Positions 7,691 through 15,599 of a stretch of 18,695 nucleotides of DNA are shown here, piece after piece. A program made the translations under genes and the position numbers. Numbering within the stretch: position 1 is the stretch's first letter; each line of letters opens with the position of its first letter. The stretch lies in the NCBI GenBank assembly GCA_031413955.1, contig JANOGB010000384.1, forward strand, positions 1 through 18,695. Reading direction: 5' to 3'. Origin of the DNA: JABFRZ01 sp031413955 (GTDB lineage Bacteria > Planctomycetota > UBA1135 > GCA-002686595). Below the pieces are notes generated by a model. The model saw only the letters and a program-made list of their open reading frames with translations, was not told the DNA's origin and ran no database searches.

Positions 7691-7773
7691 CTCCTCCGAC
7701 TCCGCGTTCTCCGCGCCTCCGCGGTTCTTCCGATCCAACCGCGGAGGCGCGGAGGACCCGGAGTCCGGAGGAG
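7691..7773 (+). repeat. Long imperfect hairpin element in the nuoD-nuoE gap
   Basis: An uninterrupted 18-bp stem (7709-7726 with 7737-7754, 10-nt loop 7727-7736) continues outward through one C-C mismatch and one bulged C (7765) to pair 7691-7708 with 7755-7773. The total is about 35 bp. The 5' arm contains TCCGCG three times (7701, 7710, 7718), spaced 9 and 8 bp. The 3' arm includes the purine-rich GGAGGAGG (7767-7774) that serves as the ribosome-binding site of nuoE. The element fills almost all of the 97-bp gap. It looks like a dispersed intergenic palindrome (REP or BIME-like) or a regulatory mRNA structure. Without a genome search the two cannot be told apart. Confidence 0.85.
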
Positions 7774-7774
7774 G
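7767..7774 (+). promoter_or_regulatory. nuoE ribosome-binding site inside the hairpin arm
   Basis: GGAGGAGG lies six nt before the nuoE ATG (7781) and is a near-perfect anti-Shine-Dalgarno match. Most of it pairs with 7691-7697 in the hairpin, so folding would hide it from ribosomes. Ribosomes finishing nuoD stop at 7683, just short of the stem. Confidence 0.7.
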
Positions 7775-7780
7775 TGGGAC

Positions 7781-8356
7781 ATGAGCAACCCGAGGACGTC
7801 GAGCTTGCCGCCGGCGCTCACACGCGAGCTCGAGCAGCTCGCCAGCCACTACCCCCAGCGCCGCGCGGCGCTGATCCCGGCCCTGCACCGCTGCCAGGAG
7901 GAGCTCGGCGGCTGGCTCACGCCCGACACGCTCGAGGCCTGCGCTGACTTGTTCGGGCTCACGCCGGTCGAGGTCTTCGGCGTGGCCTCGTTCTATCCGA
8001 TGTTCCACCTGCACCCCGCCGGCAAGCACGTGGTCGGCGTGTGCCACAACATCTCCTGCGCGCTGCGTGGCGCGGAGGAGATCCTGGGCGAGGTGTGCCG
8101 CGTGACCGGTGCGCAGCCGGGCCAGGTCTCGAGCGACGGACGCTACTACGTGGAACGCGTCGAGTGCCAGGGCGCTTGCACGGCGGCACCGATGCTGGTT
8201 CTCGACGGGGCCTTCCACGAGAACCTCGCCGCCGCCGACGTGCAGCGCGTGCTTGCGAGCGTTCCCGCGAGCACAGAGCGCGCGCTTGCAAGCGCTCCCG
8301 CGAGCACAGAGCGCGCGCTTGCCAGCGCTCCCACGAACGCCGGGAGCGTGAAATGA
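7781..8356 (+). CDS. nuoE: NADH-quinone oxidoreductase subunit E (2Fe-2S, 24 kDa)
   Basis: A thioredoxin-like 2Fe-2S subunit (cluster N1a) of the NADH-oxidising module, 191 residues. The ligands Cys88, Cys93 (VCHNISC), Cys129 and Cys133 (ECQGAC) have exactly the E. coli NuoE spacing (5, 36, 4). The N-terminal helical domain (about residues 10-75) contains the usual Y-P-x-x-R-A-A-L-I-P-A-L motif. The C-terminus from about residue 158 is unusual: an 11-residue Ala/Ser-rich unit (L-A-S-x-P-A-S-T-E-R-A) repeated about 2.6 times, encoded by a 33-bp tandem repeat and lying beyond the conserved fold. The ATG at 7781 has a strong ribosome-binding site in the hairpin arm. The stop overlaps nuoF (ATGA). 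Confidence 0.96.
   Translation: MSNPRTSSLPPALTRELEQLASHYPQRRAALIPALHRCQEELGGWLTPDTLEACADLFGLTPVEVFGVASFYPMFHLHPAGKHVVGVCHNISCALRGAEEILGEVCRVTGAQPGQVSSDGRYYVERVECQGACTAAPMLVLDGAFHENLAAADVQRVLASVPASTERALASAPASTERALASAPTNAGSVK
8251..8343 (+). repeat. 33-bp in-frame tandem repeat at the 3' end of nuoE
   Basis: Copies begin at 8251, 8284 and 8317. The first two differ at only two positions; the third diverges in its second half and runs into the stop region. The period is a multiple of three, so copy-number change would keep the frame and only lengthen or shorten the NuoE tail. It lies just upstream of the nuoF ribosome-binding site (GGGAG, 8342-8346). Confidence 0.9.
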
Positions 8357-9735
8357 ACGCGACTACGCCCATGACGCCGCCCCAGAAACGCGAGATCTAC
8401 CTGCTCTCGCGTGCCGGCCTGGAGGACTCGCACACGCTCGCAGTCTACAAGGCGAACGGCGGCTACGCGGCGCTCGAGAAGGTCCTGACCGGCGGCTACA
8501 CCCCCGCCCAGGTGATCCAGATCGTCAAGGATTCCGGACTGCGCGGGCGCGGTGGCGCGGGCTTCTCGACCGGTCTCAAGTGGAGCTTCATGCCCGATCC
8601 GGCCAAGGATCCGCGCCCGCGCTACCTGGCGGTGAACGCCGACGAATCCGAGCCCGGCACGTGCAAGGACCGCGTGCTGATGGAGAAGGACCCGCACGGT
8701 CTGGTCGAGGGGATCTTGTTGGCGTGCTTCGCGATGCGCGTGAAGACGGCCTACGTCTACGTGCGCGGCGAGTACCGCGTGTCCTACGAGCGCGTGGCGG
8801 CCGCGCTCGAGGAAGCGCGCAAGGCCGGCCTGGTCGGCCAGAAGATCCTGGACACCGACTTCGCTTGCGACATCTGGATGCACAAGGGCGCTGGCGCCTA
8901 CATCTGCGGCGAGGAGACCGGGCTGATGGAGAGCCTGGAGGGCAAGCGCGGGCACCCGCGGCCGAAGCCCCCGTTCCCCGCGGGTTTCGGCCTGTGGGGC
9001 CAGCCGACCACGGTCAACAACGTCGAGACACTCTCCAACGTGCCGTTCGTGATCGCGCGCGGCGCCGACTGGTTCAAGTCGCTGGGCACGCCGAAGAGCC
9101 CGGGCAACGTGCTGATCGGCATCTCGGGCCACGTCGAGCGGCCGGGCGTGTACGAGCTCCCGCTCGGCATCCGCGCGCGCACCGTGCTGGAGGAGTGTGC
9201 GGGCGGAGTGTGGAAGGGGCGCAAGCTCAAGGCCTGGATCCCGGGCGGGTCCTCCACCGGCCTCCTACCCGCCGCCAAGATCGACCTGCCGATGGATCAC
9301 GACGGCCTCAGGGAGGCCGGCTCGATGCTCGGCACGGCGTCCATGATCATGCTGGACGACACGGCCTGCACCGTGCGCGCCATGGAGGTCATCGCGCGCT
9401 TCTACGACCACGAGAGTTGCGGGCAGTGCAGCCAGTGCCGCGAGGGCACCGAGTGGCTGCACCAGATCTTCGCGCGCATCGAGCACGGCCAGGGTCGCAT
9501 GGCGGACATCGAGCTCCTGTCCTCGCTCGCGAATGGCATGGCGCCGGCCAAGACCATCTGCGCGCTGGCCGACGCGGCCGCGATCCCGACCCACGCGATC
9601 GTGAAGCATTTTCGCGCCGAGCTCGAGGAGCACGTGCGCAGCGGGCGCTGCCCGCTGGAGGTGCCACGCGAGGTGCGCGACTGGGTGCGGGCCGAGGAAA
9701 CCACCGCAGAGAGCACGGCGCAGGCCCACGCATGA
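8353..9735 (+). CDS. nuoF: NADH-quinone oxidoreductase subunit F (NADH/FMN-binding, 51 kDa)
   Basis: The catalytic NADH dehydrogenase subunit, 460 residues. It binds NADH and FMN and passes electrons to cluster N3. Visible features are the glycine-rich G-R-G-G-A-G-F-S-T-G-L-K-W (65-77), the N-A-D-E-S-E-P-G-T segment (95-103), and the NADH/FMN segment G-A-G-A-Y-I-C-G-E-E-T (179-189). The N3 4Fe-4S ligands are Cys356, Cys359, Cys362 (S-C-G-x-C-x-x-C-R-E-G) and Cys403, spaced as in E. coli. The ATG at 8353 overlaps the nuoE stop (ATGA) and has GGGAG about six nt upstream. It ends in an ATGA overlap with nuoG. Confidence 0.97.
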   Translation: MNATTPMTPPQKREIYLLSRAGLEDSHTLAVYKANGGYAALEKVLTGGYTPAQVIQIVKDSGLRGRGGAGFSTGLKWSFMPDPAKDPRPRYLAVNADESEPGTCKDRVLMEKDPHGLVEGILLACFAMRVKTAYVYVRGEYRVSYERVAAALEEARKAGLVGQKILDTDFACDIWMHKGAGAYICGEETGLMESLEGKRGHPRPKPPFPAGFGLWGQPTTVNNVETLSNVPFVIARGADWFKSLGTPKSPGNVLIGISGHVERPGVYELPLGIRARTVLEECAGGVWKGRKLKAWIPGGSSTGLLPAAKIDLPMDHDGLREAGSMLGTASMIMLDDTACTVRAMEVIARFYDHESCGQCSQCREGTEWLHQIFARIEHGQGRMADIELLSSLANGMAPAKTICALADAAAIPTHAIVKHFRAELEEHVRSGRCPLEVPREVRDWVRAEETTAESTAQAHA

Positions 9736-11183
9736 CCAAGATCACGCTCAACGGCCGCGAGGTCGAAGTCGACCCCAAGAAGCCGCTGATCGCGGCCTGC
9801 CACGCGCACGCCTCGCACGTGCCGATGTACTGCTACCACCCGGGGCTGTCCCCCGTCGGCTCGTGCCGCATCTGCCAGGTCGAGGTCAAGCAGGGCGACA
9901 TGCCAGCGCGCGTGGTGGTCGCCTGCCGCACGCCGGTGGCCGAGGGCATGGTCGTCGACACCGAGGCGCCGAAGGCGCACGAGGCGCGCCGCCAGTGCCT
10001 CGAGTTCCTGCTCAAGAACCACCCGCTCGACTGCCCGATCTGCGACAAGGCCGGCGAGTGCGACCTGCAGGATTACTCCTTCATGGAAGGCCAAGGCGAG
10101 GGCCGCTCGGTCGAGCCGCGCCGCAAGCTCGAGAAGCGCAAGTCGCTGGGCGAAGTGATCGTGCTCGACCAGGAGCGCTGCATCCTGTGCAGCCGCTGCG
10201 TGCGCTTCTTCGAGGAAGTGACCGAGATGCCGCAGCTCACGGTGGCGGGCCTGGGCGCGCGCTCGACGATCGAGACCTTCGCCGACCGCCCGCTGGAGGG
10301 CAACTACCAGGGCAACGTGGCCGACATCTGCCCGGTCGGTGCGCTGACCCTGAAGCCGTTCCGCTTCCAGGCGCGCGTGTGGAACCTCACCAAGGCGCCC
10401 TCGACCTGCGGCGAGTGCAGCCGCGGCTGCTCGATCACGGTCGAGGTGCTGCGCAAGCGCGAGGTCAAGCGCCTGCGGCCGCGCCCGAACCCGGCGGTCA
10501 ACGAGTGGTGGATGTGCGACCACGGGCGCTTCTCGTTCCCGCGCTTCGAGGTCGGGCCACGCCTGGCCGGGGCCCTCGCACGCGGCGCGGACGGGCTCGA
10601 AGTGCTGGCGGTCGAGGACGCGCTGGAAGAGATCGCCGGTCTGGTGCGCGTCCATGGTGCGCCGCTGGTCGTGGCCTCGCCCTGGCTGACGCAGGAGGAA
10701 GCGCGCGCGGCCAAGGAAATCGCCGGCGAGTTCCTGTTCCTCTCGCCCGCGCCGAGCCCCCTGAAAGACGACTTCTTGCACACGGGCGACCCGTGCCCGA
10801 ACCGCCGCGGGCTCACGGAGCTCGGCTACGCGCCTGCCTCCCCCGCCGAAGCCCTCGCGCGCCTCTCGGGCGCGAAGCTGGCCTTCCTGCTGGGCGAGCG
10901 CGCCGCGGAGCTGTGCGGGCTCGAGGCGCTCGCCGCGCTCTCCCCGTCTCTGCGCCTGGTCGTGTTCGACACGCGGCCGCTCGTCGCGCCCGCGGCCTGC
11001 ATCCAGATCGGCGTACCGGACTCGTGCGAGCGCACGGGCACCTGGATCAACGTCGACGGGCACGCCGGCATCCTGTCGGTCGCGCGCTCGGCCCCGCAGG
11101 GCGTCGCGCCGCTCGTGCGCCGGCTCGCGGACCTGGCGCGCCGGCTGGCGGCACTCCAGGCGACGGGAGCGCCCGCGCGATGA
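9732..11183 (+). CDS. nuoG: NADH-quinone oxidoreductase subunit G, short form
   Basis: The Fe-S wire subunit of complex I, 483 residues. From the N-terminus: a 2Fe-2S ferredoxin domain (Cys34, 45, 48, 65; N1b), the N5 site with its His ligand (His97, Cys101, 104, 110), the N4 site (Cys150, 153, 156, 200), and a fourth 4Fe-4S site (Cys226, 229, 233, 262) in the position of the N7 cluster of E. coli and Thermus. After about residue 265 only some 220 residues remain of the molybdopterin-oxidoreductase-like domain; E. coli NuoG has 908 residues and Thermus Nqo3 783. The frame is intact and ends in an ATGA overlap with nuoH, so this looks like a natural short form, not a frameshift. All clusters needed for electron transfer from NuoF to NuoI are retained. 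Confidence 0.95.
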   Translation: MTKITLNGREVEVDPKKPLIAACHAHASHVPMYCYHPGLSPVGSCRICQVEVKQGDMPARVVVACRTPVAEGMVVDTEAPKAHEARRQCLEFLLKNHPLDCPICDKAGECDLQDYSFMEGQGEGRSVEPRRKLEKRKSLGEVIVLDQERCILCSRCVRFFEEVTEMPQLTVAGLGARSTIETFADRPLEGNYQGNVADICPVGALTLKPFRFQARVWNLTKAPSTCGECSRGCSITVEVLRKREVKRLRPRPNPAVNEWWMCDHGRFSFPRFEVGPRLAGALARGADGLEVLAVEDALEEIAGLVRVHGAPLVVASPWLTQEEARAAKEIAGEFLFLSPAPSPLKDDFLHTGDPCPNRRGLTELGYAPASPAEALARLSGAKLAFLLGERAAELCGLEALAALSPSLRLVVFDTRPLVAPAACIQIGVPDSCERTGTWINVDGHAGILSVARSAPQGVAPLVRRLADLARRLAALQATGAPAR

Positions 11184-12184
11184 GCTCGATCCTGGTGATG
11201 ATCGTGAAGACGCTGCTCATCTACGGGGGCGTGATCACTCTTGCCGCGGGCATGACACTGGCCGAGCGCAAGGTCTCGGCCTGTTTCCTGTGGCGCATCG
11301 GCCCCAACCGCGTGGGCCCCTGGGGCACGCTGCAGCCGCTGGCCGACGGCGTGAAGTTCCTCTTCAAGGAGGAACTGATCCCCGACGGCGCCAATCGGCT
11401 GCTCTTCCGCCTGGCGCCGATCATGGCGGCGGCGCCGGCCATGATGGCCATCGCGGTCATTCCCTTCGCGGGCGAGATCACGCTGTTCGGCGTGCCCACC
11501 ACGCTCTCGATCGCCGACATCCCCATCTCGGCCCTGTACGTCGTGGCCGTCAGCGGTCTCGGCATCTACGGCGTGATCCTGGGCGGCTGGAGCTCGAACT
11601 CGAAGTACTCCTTGCTCGGCGGCCTGCGCGCCTCGGCGCAGATGGTGAGCTACGAGCTCGCGCTGATCCTGGCGATGCTCGCGATCGTGGTGCTGGCCGG
11701 CAGCCTCGACCTGCGCGACATCGTGGCCGCGCAGGCGGGCGGCATCCAGGAGTGGAACCTGTGGCGCCAGCCGCTGGCGTTCTTGCTGTTCGTGGTGGCG
11801 ACGTTCGCCGAGACCAACCGCCATCCCTTCGACTTCGCCGAGTGCGAGCCCGAGCTGGTGGGCGGGTTCCACACCGAGTACTCCTCCATGAAGTTCGCGC
11901 TGTTCTTCATCGGCGAGTACGTGGCCATGATCGTGATGGCCTCGATGACGACGACCTTGTTCCTGGGCGGTCCGGAGGTGCCCTTCTGGCCCGCCGCGCC
12001 CTGGTTCCTGCAGCTCGGCGCGTTCCTGCTGAAGACCGGCTTCTTCTTGTTCTTGTTCCTGTGGGTGCGCTGGACGCTGCCGCGTTTTCGCTTCGACCAG
12101 CTCATGAAGCTGGGCTGGAAGGTCATGCTGCCGCTCGCGCTCGCCAACGTCTTCGTCACCGGCCTGGTGGTCTCGCTCGGCTAG
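11180..12184 (+). CDS. nuoH: NADH-quinone oxidoreductase subunit H
   Basis: A membrane subunit of 334 residues with about eight transmembrane helices. It forms the quinone chamber under NuoB/NuoD and the first proton half-channel (E-channel). Hallmarks are A-E-R-K-V-S-A-x-x-x-W-R-I-G-P-N-R-V-G-P (from about 28) and L-Q-P-L-A-D-G-V-K (51-59). The acidic loop contains Glu211, Asp218, Glu221, Glu223, Glu225 and Glu233 (A-E-T-N-R-x-P-F-D-F-A-E-C-E-P-E-L-V-G-G-F-x-T-E-Y). The usual E-A-E is E-C-E here. The ATG at 11180 overlaps the nuoG stop. The stop TAG is part of a TAGGAG that can serve as ribosome-binding site for nuoI. Confidence 0.97.
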   Translation: MSSILVMIVKTLLIYGGVITLAAGMTLAERKVSACFLWRIGPNRVGPWGTLQPLADGVKFLFKEELIPDGANRLLFRLAPIMAAAPAMMAIAVIPFAGEITLFGVPTTLSIADIPISALYVVAVSGLGIYGVILGGWSSNSKYSLLGGLRASAQMVSYELALILAMLAIVVLAGSLDLRDIVAAQAGGIQEWNLWRQPLAFLLFVVATFAETNRHPFDFAECEPELVGGFHTEYSSMKFALFFIGEYVAMIVMASMTTTLFLGGPEVPFWPAAPWFLQLGAFLLKTGFFLFLFLWVRWTLPRFRFDQLMKLGWKVMLPLALANVFVTGLVVSLG

Positions 12185-12200
12185 GAGCCTCTGAGCCCAC

Positions 12201-12697
12201 ATGGTCATCGTCAAGCGCAAGGAACTGAGCTTCGCCGAGCGGCTGTACCTGCCGGAGATCGCGCGTGCCCTGTCCGTGAGCCTGCGCGCGATCTTCAAGA
12301 AGAAGGTCACGCGCCAGTACCCCGAGCAACCCCTGCCCACGACGCCCGTCACGCGCGGCCAGCCGCGCCTGGTGCTGCTGGACGACAACCAGCACCTCGC
12401 CTGCGTCTCCTGCGGCCTGTGCGAGGCGGCCTGTCCTGCCTACGCGATCACGATCGACGGCCAGGAGACGGAGCGCTTCATCGAGCGCGAGCCCGAGCGC
12501 TTCGAGATCGACATGCTGCGCTGCATCCTGTGCGGCTTCTGCGAGGAGGCCTGCCCGAAGGACGCGATCTTCATGTCGGACGAGCTCGAGCTGGCGGATT
12601 TCTCGCGCGCGGCCCTGATCTACGACATCGAGAAGCTCAAGCGCCCGCGCGCGGCGCTGCAGAAACGCATCGACTACTTCTACGGGATCAACGACCG

Positions 12698-12725
<28 letters not shown>
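12201..12725 (+). CDS. nuoI: NADH-quinone oxidoreductase subunit I (two 4Fe-4S clusters)
   Basis: A ferredoxin-like subunit of 174 residues carrying clusters N6a and N6b, which link NuoG to N2 in NuoB. Two C-x2-C-x2-C-x3-C-P motifs are visible: Cys68, 71, 74, 78 and Cys108, 111, 114, 118. The N-terminal amphipathic segment (about 10-40) would lie on the membrane surface. The ATG at 12201 is 16 bp after nuoH. The AGGAG at 12183-12187 is a little far upstream (13 nt), so initiation may depend on coupling. The last 28 nt overlap nuoJ in another frame; the C-terminus is basic and Ser-rich. Confidence 0.97.
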
Positions 12726-13281
<556 letters not shown>

Positions 13282-13285
<4 letters not shown>

Positions 13286-13614
13286 GCGTGCCCACCGACC
13301 ATCTGCTGGCTCTGGGCGCGATCCTGTTCGCCTTGGGCGTGCTGGGCTTCCTGGTGCGCAAGAACGTGATCATCGTGCTGGCCTCGATCGAGCTGATGCT
13401 CAACGCCGCCAACCTCTCGTTCCTGGCGGCCAGCCGCCACTGGGCGCAGAGCACGCTTGCGGGCCAGGGCGATCCGGATGCGGGCCCTGTCTTCGCGATC
13501 TTCGTGATCCTGGTGGCCGCGGCCGAAGCCGCGGTGGGCCTGGCGCTGGTCATCGCGCTCTATCGGCTGAAGCAGACCGTGGCGCTGGACGGCATGGCGG
13601 AGCTGAAGGGATGA
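13282..13614 (+). CDS. nuoK: NADH-quinone oxidoreductase subunit K
   Basis: A small membrane subunit of 110 residues with three transmembrane helices, homologous to MrpC, providing part of a proton path between NuoJ and NuoN. The two functional intramembrane glutamates are visible: Glu37 (A-S-I-E-L-M-L-N-A-A-N) and Glu82 (A-A-A-E-A-A-V-G-L-A). The loop between helices 2 and 3 is about nine residues longer than in E. coli NuoK, where the glutamates are at 36 and 72. The start overlaps the nuoJ stop and the end overlaps the nuoL start, both as ATGA. Confidence 0.97.
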
Positions 13615-15599
13615 GCGCGATGCTCTGGCTGCTCCTCTTCACTCCGCTCCTGGGTGCGATCCTGTGCGGCGCGCTGCACTTCGTCGCGCTGCGCGCCGCT
13701 CGCGGCGCCCACGAAACTGGTCACGACGCTCACGCCGGCGGCGCGGCGCGCGCGCTGGCTGGACTGGTAGCCTGCGCCGCCATCGCAGTCGCGCTCGGGC
13801 TCTCGACCTGGGCTTTCCTGACACTGGCGCGTGGCGGCGAGGCGCTCGTGCTCGAGAGCTCGACCTGGCACTGGATCGATGCCGGCAGCTTCACGGTCGA
13901 CGTCTCGCTGGTGGCCGACCGCCTGTCGAGCGTGATGCTGCTCGTCATCACCGGCGTGGGTTTCCTGATCCACGTCTACTCGCTCGGGTACATGGCGCAC
14001 GACCCGGGCAAGGCCAAGTTCTTCGCGTACCTGAACCTGTTCGTGTTCGCGATGCTCACGCTGGTGCTCTCCTCGAGCCTGCTCGGGCTGTTCGTGGGCT
14101 GGGAGGGCGTGGGGCTGTGCTCGTACCTGCTCATCGGCTTCTGGTACGAGAAGGGCTGGCCGGCCGAGGCTGCGCAGAAGGCGTTCGTCGTCAACCGCGT
14201 GGGCGACGCGTGCTTCCTGGTCGGGAGTTTTCTCCTGTTGCGCCTGTTCGGCACGCTCGACCTGGCGGACATCGCCGCGGCCAACTTCCACGTGCTGGGC
14301 GGACGCAGCGCCGAGATCGCGCTCGCGGCGCTGCTCCTGTTCGGCGGCGCGTGCGGCAAGTCGGCCCAGTTCCCGCTCTTCACCTGGCTGCCGGACGCCA
14401 TGGCCGGCCCGACGCCCGTCTCGGCCCTGATCCACGCGGCCACGATGGTCACGGCGGGCGTGTACCTGGTGCTGCGGCTGAATCCGCTGTTCGCGGCCGT
14501 GCCCGGAGTCCTGTTCGTCATCGGCGTGGTGGGCGCGCTCACGGCACTGATCGGGGCGAGCACGGCGCTCTTGCAGAACGACATCAAGAAGGTGCTGGCC
14601 TACTCGACCATCAGCCAGCTCGGCTACATGTTCCTCGGGCTCTCGGCCGGAGCCTGGTCGGCGGCGCTGTTCCACCTGGTGACGCATGCCTTCTTCAAGG
14701 GCCTCCTGTTCCTCGGCTCGGGCTCCGTGATCCACGGCATGCACGACGAGCAGGACATGCGCAAGATGGGCGGCCTGCGCCGCGCGATGCCGCGCACCTT
14801 CCTGACCTTCGTGGCCGGCGCGGCTGCGCTCTCGGGCCTGCCGCTCATGTCGGGCTTCTTCTCGAAGGACGAGATCCTGGCCAAGAACTTCGCCCTGGGC
14901 GGGTTCCACGTGCTGCTGTGGGGCGTGGGCGTGGCCACGGCGGCGCTGACGGCGTTCTACACCTGGCGCATGGTGGCGCTGACCTTCTTCGGCGAGGAGC
15001 GCTTCGATCGGCAGCACGTGCACCCGCACGAGTCGCCGGCGGTGATGACCGTGCCGCTGGTGATCCTGGCGGTGCTGTCGGTCCTCGGCGGGCTACTGAA
15101 CCTCCCGCACGTCCTGCCGGGCGCAGGCGTGCTCGAGAACTGGCTCGAACCCGTCACGCGCGCCGGGGACGAGCTCCTGGCGCGCGGCGGCGAGCACGGG
15201 CACCTCTCCGCGCTCAGCGAGTGGTTGCTGCTCGGCTTCGGCGCCGCCCTCGCGCTCTTCTTCGCGCACCGCGGCTTCCACGGCTACACGCAGGGCCCCG
15301 CGCGGGATGCGGCACTGCAGCGCGGGCAGCCCGGGCTGGCGCGCTTCCTGGAAGGTGCCTGGCAGATCGATCGCAGCTACCACGAGCGCGTCGTGCTGCC
15401 CCTGCGCGCGGCGGCCGAGACGCTCTCGACGCGCTTCGACCGGCGCTGCATCGACGCGGCCGTGGACGGCGCCGGAACGCTGGCGAAGACCCTCGCCCTC
15501 CGCCTGCGAGCACTCGCGGACGGCCAGGTGAAGCACTACGCGCTGTGGATGGGCGCGGGCGCCGCGGCGCTCTCGATCCTGTGGGTGCTGGTGCTCTGA
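13611..15599 (+). CDS. nuoL: NADH-quinone oxidoreductase subunit L
   Basis: The distal antiporter-like proton-pumping subunit, 662 residues. Key residues are Glu165 (V-G-W-E-G-V-G-L-C-S-Y-L-L-I), Lys250 (C-G-K-S-A-Q-F-P-L-F-T-W-L-P-D-A-M) and His275 (A-L-I-H-A-A-T-M-V). The S-K-D-E-I-L motif of the late helix is also present. After the antiporter core, a C-terminal amphipathic region (about 540-640) and a final transmembrane helix correspond to the lateral helix HL and its anchor. A short His/Asp-containing loop (residues 34-41) follows the first helix. It starts in an ATGA overlap with nuoK and ends in TGATG with nuoM. Confidence 0.97.
   Translation: MSAMLWLLLFTPLLGAILCGALHFVALRAARGAHETGHDAHAGGAARALAGLVACAAIAVALGLSTWAFLTLARGGEALVLESSTWHWIDAGSFTVDVSLVADRLSSVMLLVITGVGFLIHVYSLGYMAHDPGKAKFFAYLNLFVFAMLTLVLSSSLLGLFVGWEGVGLCSYLLIGFWYEKGWPAEAAQKAFVVNRVGDACFLVGSFLLLRLFGTLDLADIAAANFHVLGGRSAEIALAALLLFGGACGKSAQFPLFTWLPDAMAGPTPVSALIHAATMVTAGVYLVLRLNPLFAAVPGVLFVIGVVGALTALIGASTALLQNDIKKVLAYSTISQLGYMFLGLSAGAWSAALFHLVTHAFFKGLLFLGSGSVIHGMHDEQDMRKMGGLRRAMPRTFLTFVAGAAALSGLPLMSGFFSKDEILAKNFALGGFHVLLWGVGVATAALTAFYTWRMVALTFFGEERFDRQHVHPHESPAVMTVPLVILAVLSVLGGLLNLPHVLPGAGVLENWLEPVTRAGDELLARGGEHGHLSALSEWLLLGFGAALALFFAHRGFHGYTQGPARDAALQRGQPGLARFLEGAWQIDRSYHERVVLPLRAAAETLSTRFDRRCIDAAVDGAGTLAKTLALRLRALADGQVKHYALWMGAGAAALSILWVLVL

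Noticed and set aside
7684..7780. Intrinsic terminator between nuoD and nuoE
   Set aside because: The hairpin is strong, but no T-run follows on the + strand; the ribosome-binding site and nuoE start follow directly. Full termination here would split complex I expression.
8251..8343. CRISPR array
   Set aside because: The 33-bp units are contiguous with no spacers and lie in frame within nuoE.
8041..8352. Upstream extension of nuoF inside nuoE
   Set aside because: It is only the alternative frame of nuoE, including its tandem repeat. The ATG at 8353 has a ribosome-binding site and matches the family N-terminus.
9402..12388. Long minus-strand open frames opposite nuoF to nuoI
   Set aside because: They are antisense to conserved complex I genes, with no domain or start signal.
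13560..15029. A 489-codon minus-strand open frame opposite nuoL
   Set aside because: Its His/Gln/Glu/Arg-rich translation is typical of the complement of membrane-protein codons in GC-rich DNA.
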